64,000 nucleotides of DNA from VRUE01 sp963702705. GTDB taxonomy: Bacteria; Actinomycetota; Thermoleophilia; Solirubrobacterales; 70-9. The stretch is from positions 868,001-932,000 of the forward strand of contig CAVPDR010000002.1 in assembly GCA_963702705.1 (NCBI GenBank), given 5' to 3'. The position numbers and the translations under genes are program-made. Below, piece after piece: positions 63,774 to 64,000 of this stretch (positions are counted from its first letter, which is position 1; every line of letters begins with the position of its first letter). A model generated the notes under the pieces. The model saw only the letters and a list, made by a program, of their open reading frames with translations, was not told the origin of the DNA and did not search any database.

Positions 63774-64000
63774 ACCTCGATCGGACGCGGAGATGTCGGC
63801 AAGACTCGGACGCCGCGATCGGCGAAGCGATGCCGAATTGCGCCTCTTTTGCCCCGTCTGATTGGGAAGGGCCTGCGGAAGGCGTGGCGGAAGCAGCACC
63901 GGAAGGCCTGCGCGAAGGTCGCTGGCCTAGCCAAGGCGCCTCCTTGGTCGACCACTGCAGCCTCGGCGCTCTCGAGGAGCGCTTCTAACACAACGCGATC
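63774..64000. other. Right end of the window, no supported gene
   Basis: Upstream of the coupling-protein start. A short minus-strand frame exists, but its composition (Arg/Ala/Phe repeats) does not resemble a real protein. The promoter of the 63.8-58.2 kb gene group probably lies here or just beyond. Confidence 0.4.

Overview
The window is high-GC actinobacterial DNA. The gene content and protein style (Ala/Glu-rich tails on ribosomal proteins, a Cys4-type S4, a short zinc-type S14, an exported repeat protein of the kind common in soil Thermoleophilia) suggest a Solirubrobacterales-like actinobacterium. That placement is an inference from the sequence alone.

Positions 1-42,964 are core chromosome. 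After the 3' end of ligA and after truA (both + strand) comes a very long minus-strand transcription and translation block. Read in the direction of transcription it is rpmG-secE-nusG-rplK-rplA-[L10 leader]-rplJ-rplL-rpoB-rpoC, then a break at 25-29.5 kb, then fusA-tuf-rpsJ-rplC-rplD-rplW-rplB-rpsS-rplV-rpsC-rplP-rpmC-rpsQ-rplN-rplX-rplE-rpsN-rpsH-rplF-rplR-rpsE-rpmD-rplO-secY-adk-map-[penicillin acylase]-rpmJ-rpsM-rpsK-rpsD-rpoA-rplQ. Two departures from the usual order stand out. The rpsL-rpsG pair lies on the opposite (+) strand between rpoC and fusA, and infA is missing from between map and rpmJ, where a penicillin-acylase gene and two large palindromes sit instead. A small + strand operon (ArsR regulator, DUF899 protein, a 44-residue protein, an AHSA1/SRPBCC protein) closes the core region.

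Positions 42,975-55,580 are two related integrative elements accreted in tandem at the 3' end of a tRNA gene (tRNA at 55,539-55,634). The left element (about 4.7 kb) keeps only a broken integrase. It carries a protein joining an Xre/DUF2384 antitoxin-like module to a SigH-like sigma factor. The right element (about 7.9 kb) has an intact tyrosine recombinase and excisionase, a Phd/VapC toxin-antitoxin pair, a tightly coupled three-gene operon of unknown function (small acidic protein, DUF6338 membrane protein, DUF5677 + SEC-C protein), an AlbA_2/ATPase-type regulator and an XRE regulator. After an acyl-CoA dehydrogenase and a tRNA-Thr, a third element runs from 57,029 off the end of the window: integrase, excisionase, DNA methyltransferase, replication-relaxation protein and a type IV coupling-type ATPase. 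This looks like a conjugative or mobilizable element.

Two window-wide themes matter most. First, there is a class of large nested palindromes with a constant asymmetric core and perfectly self-complementary arms that differ from copy to copy. Five copies are intergenic, and a third type lies in frame inside the rpsE and rpsQ coding regions. Second, genes between about 16.9 and 35.5 kb carry many single-base frameshifts, including essential genes (rpsC, rpsS, rplC, fusA, rpsG, rpoB, rpoC). Genes before and after this stretch show almost none. I read these as consensus errors rather than pseudogenes, and annotate the affected genes across the shifts.
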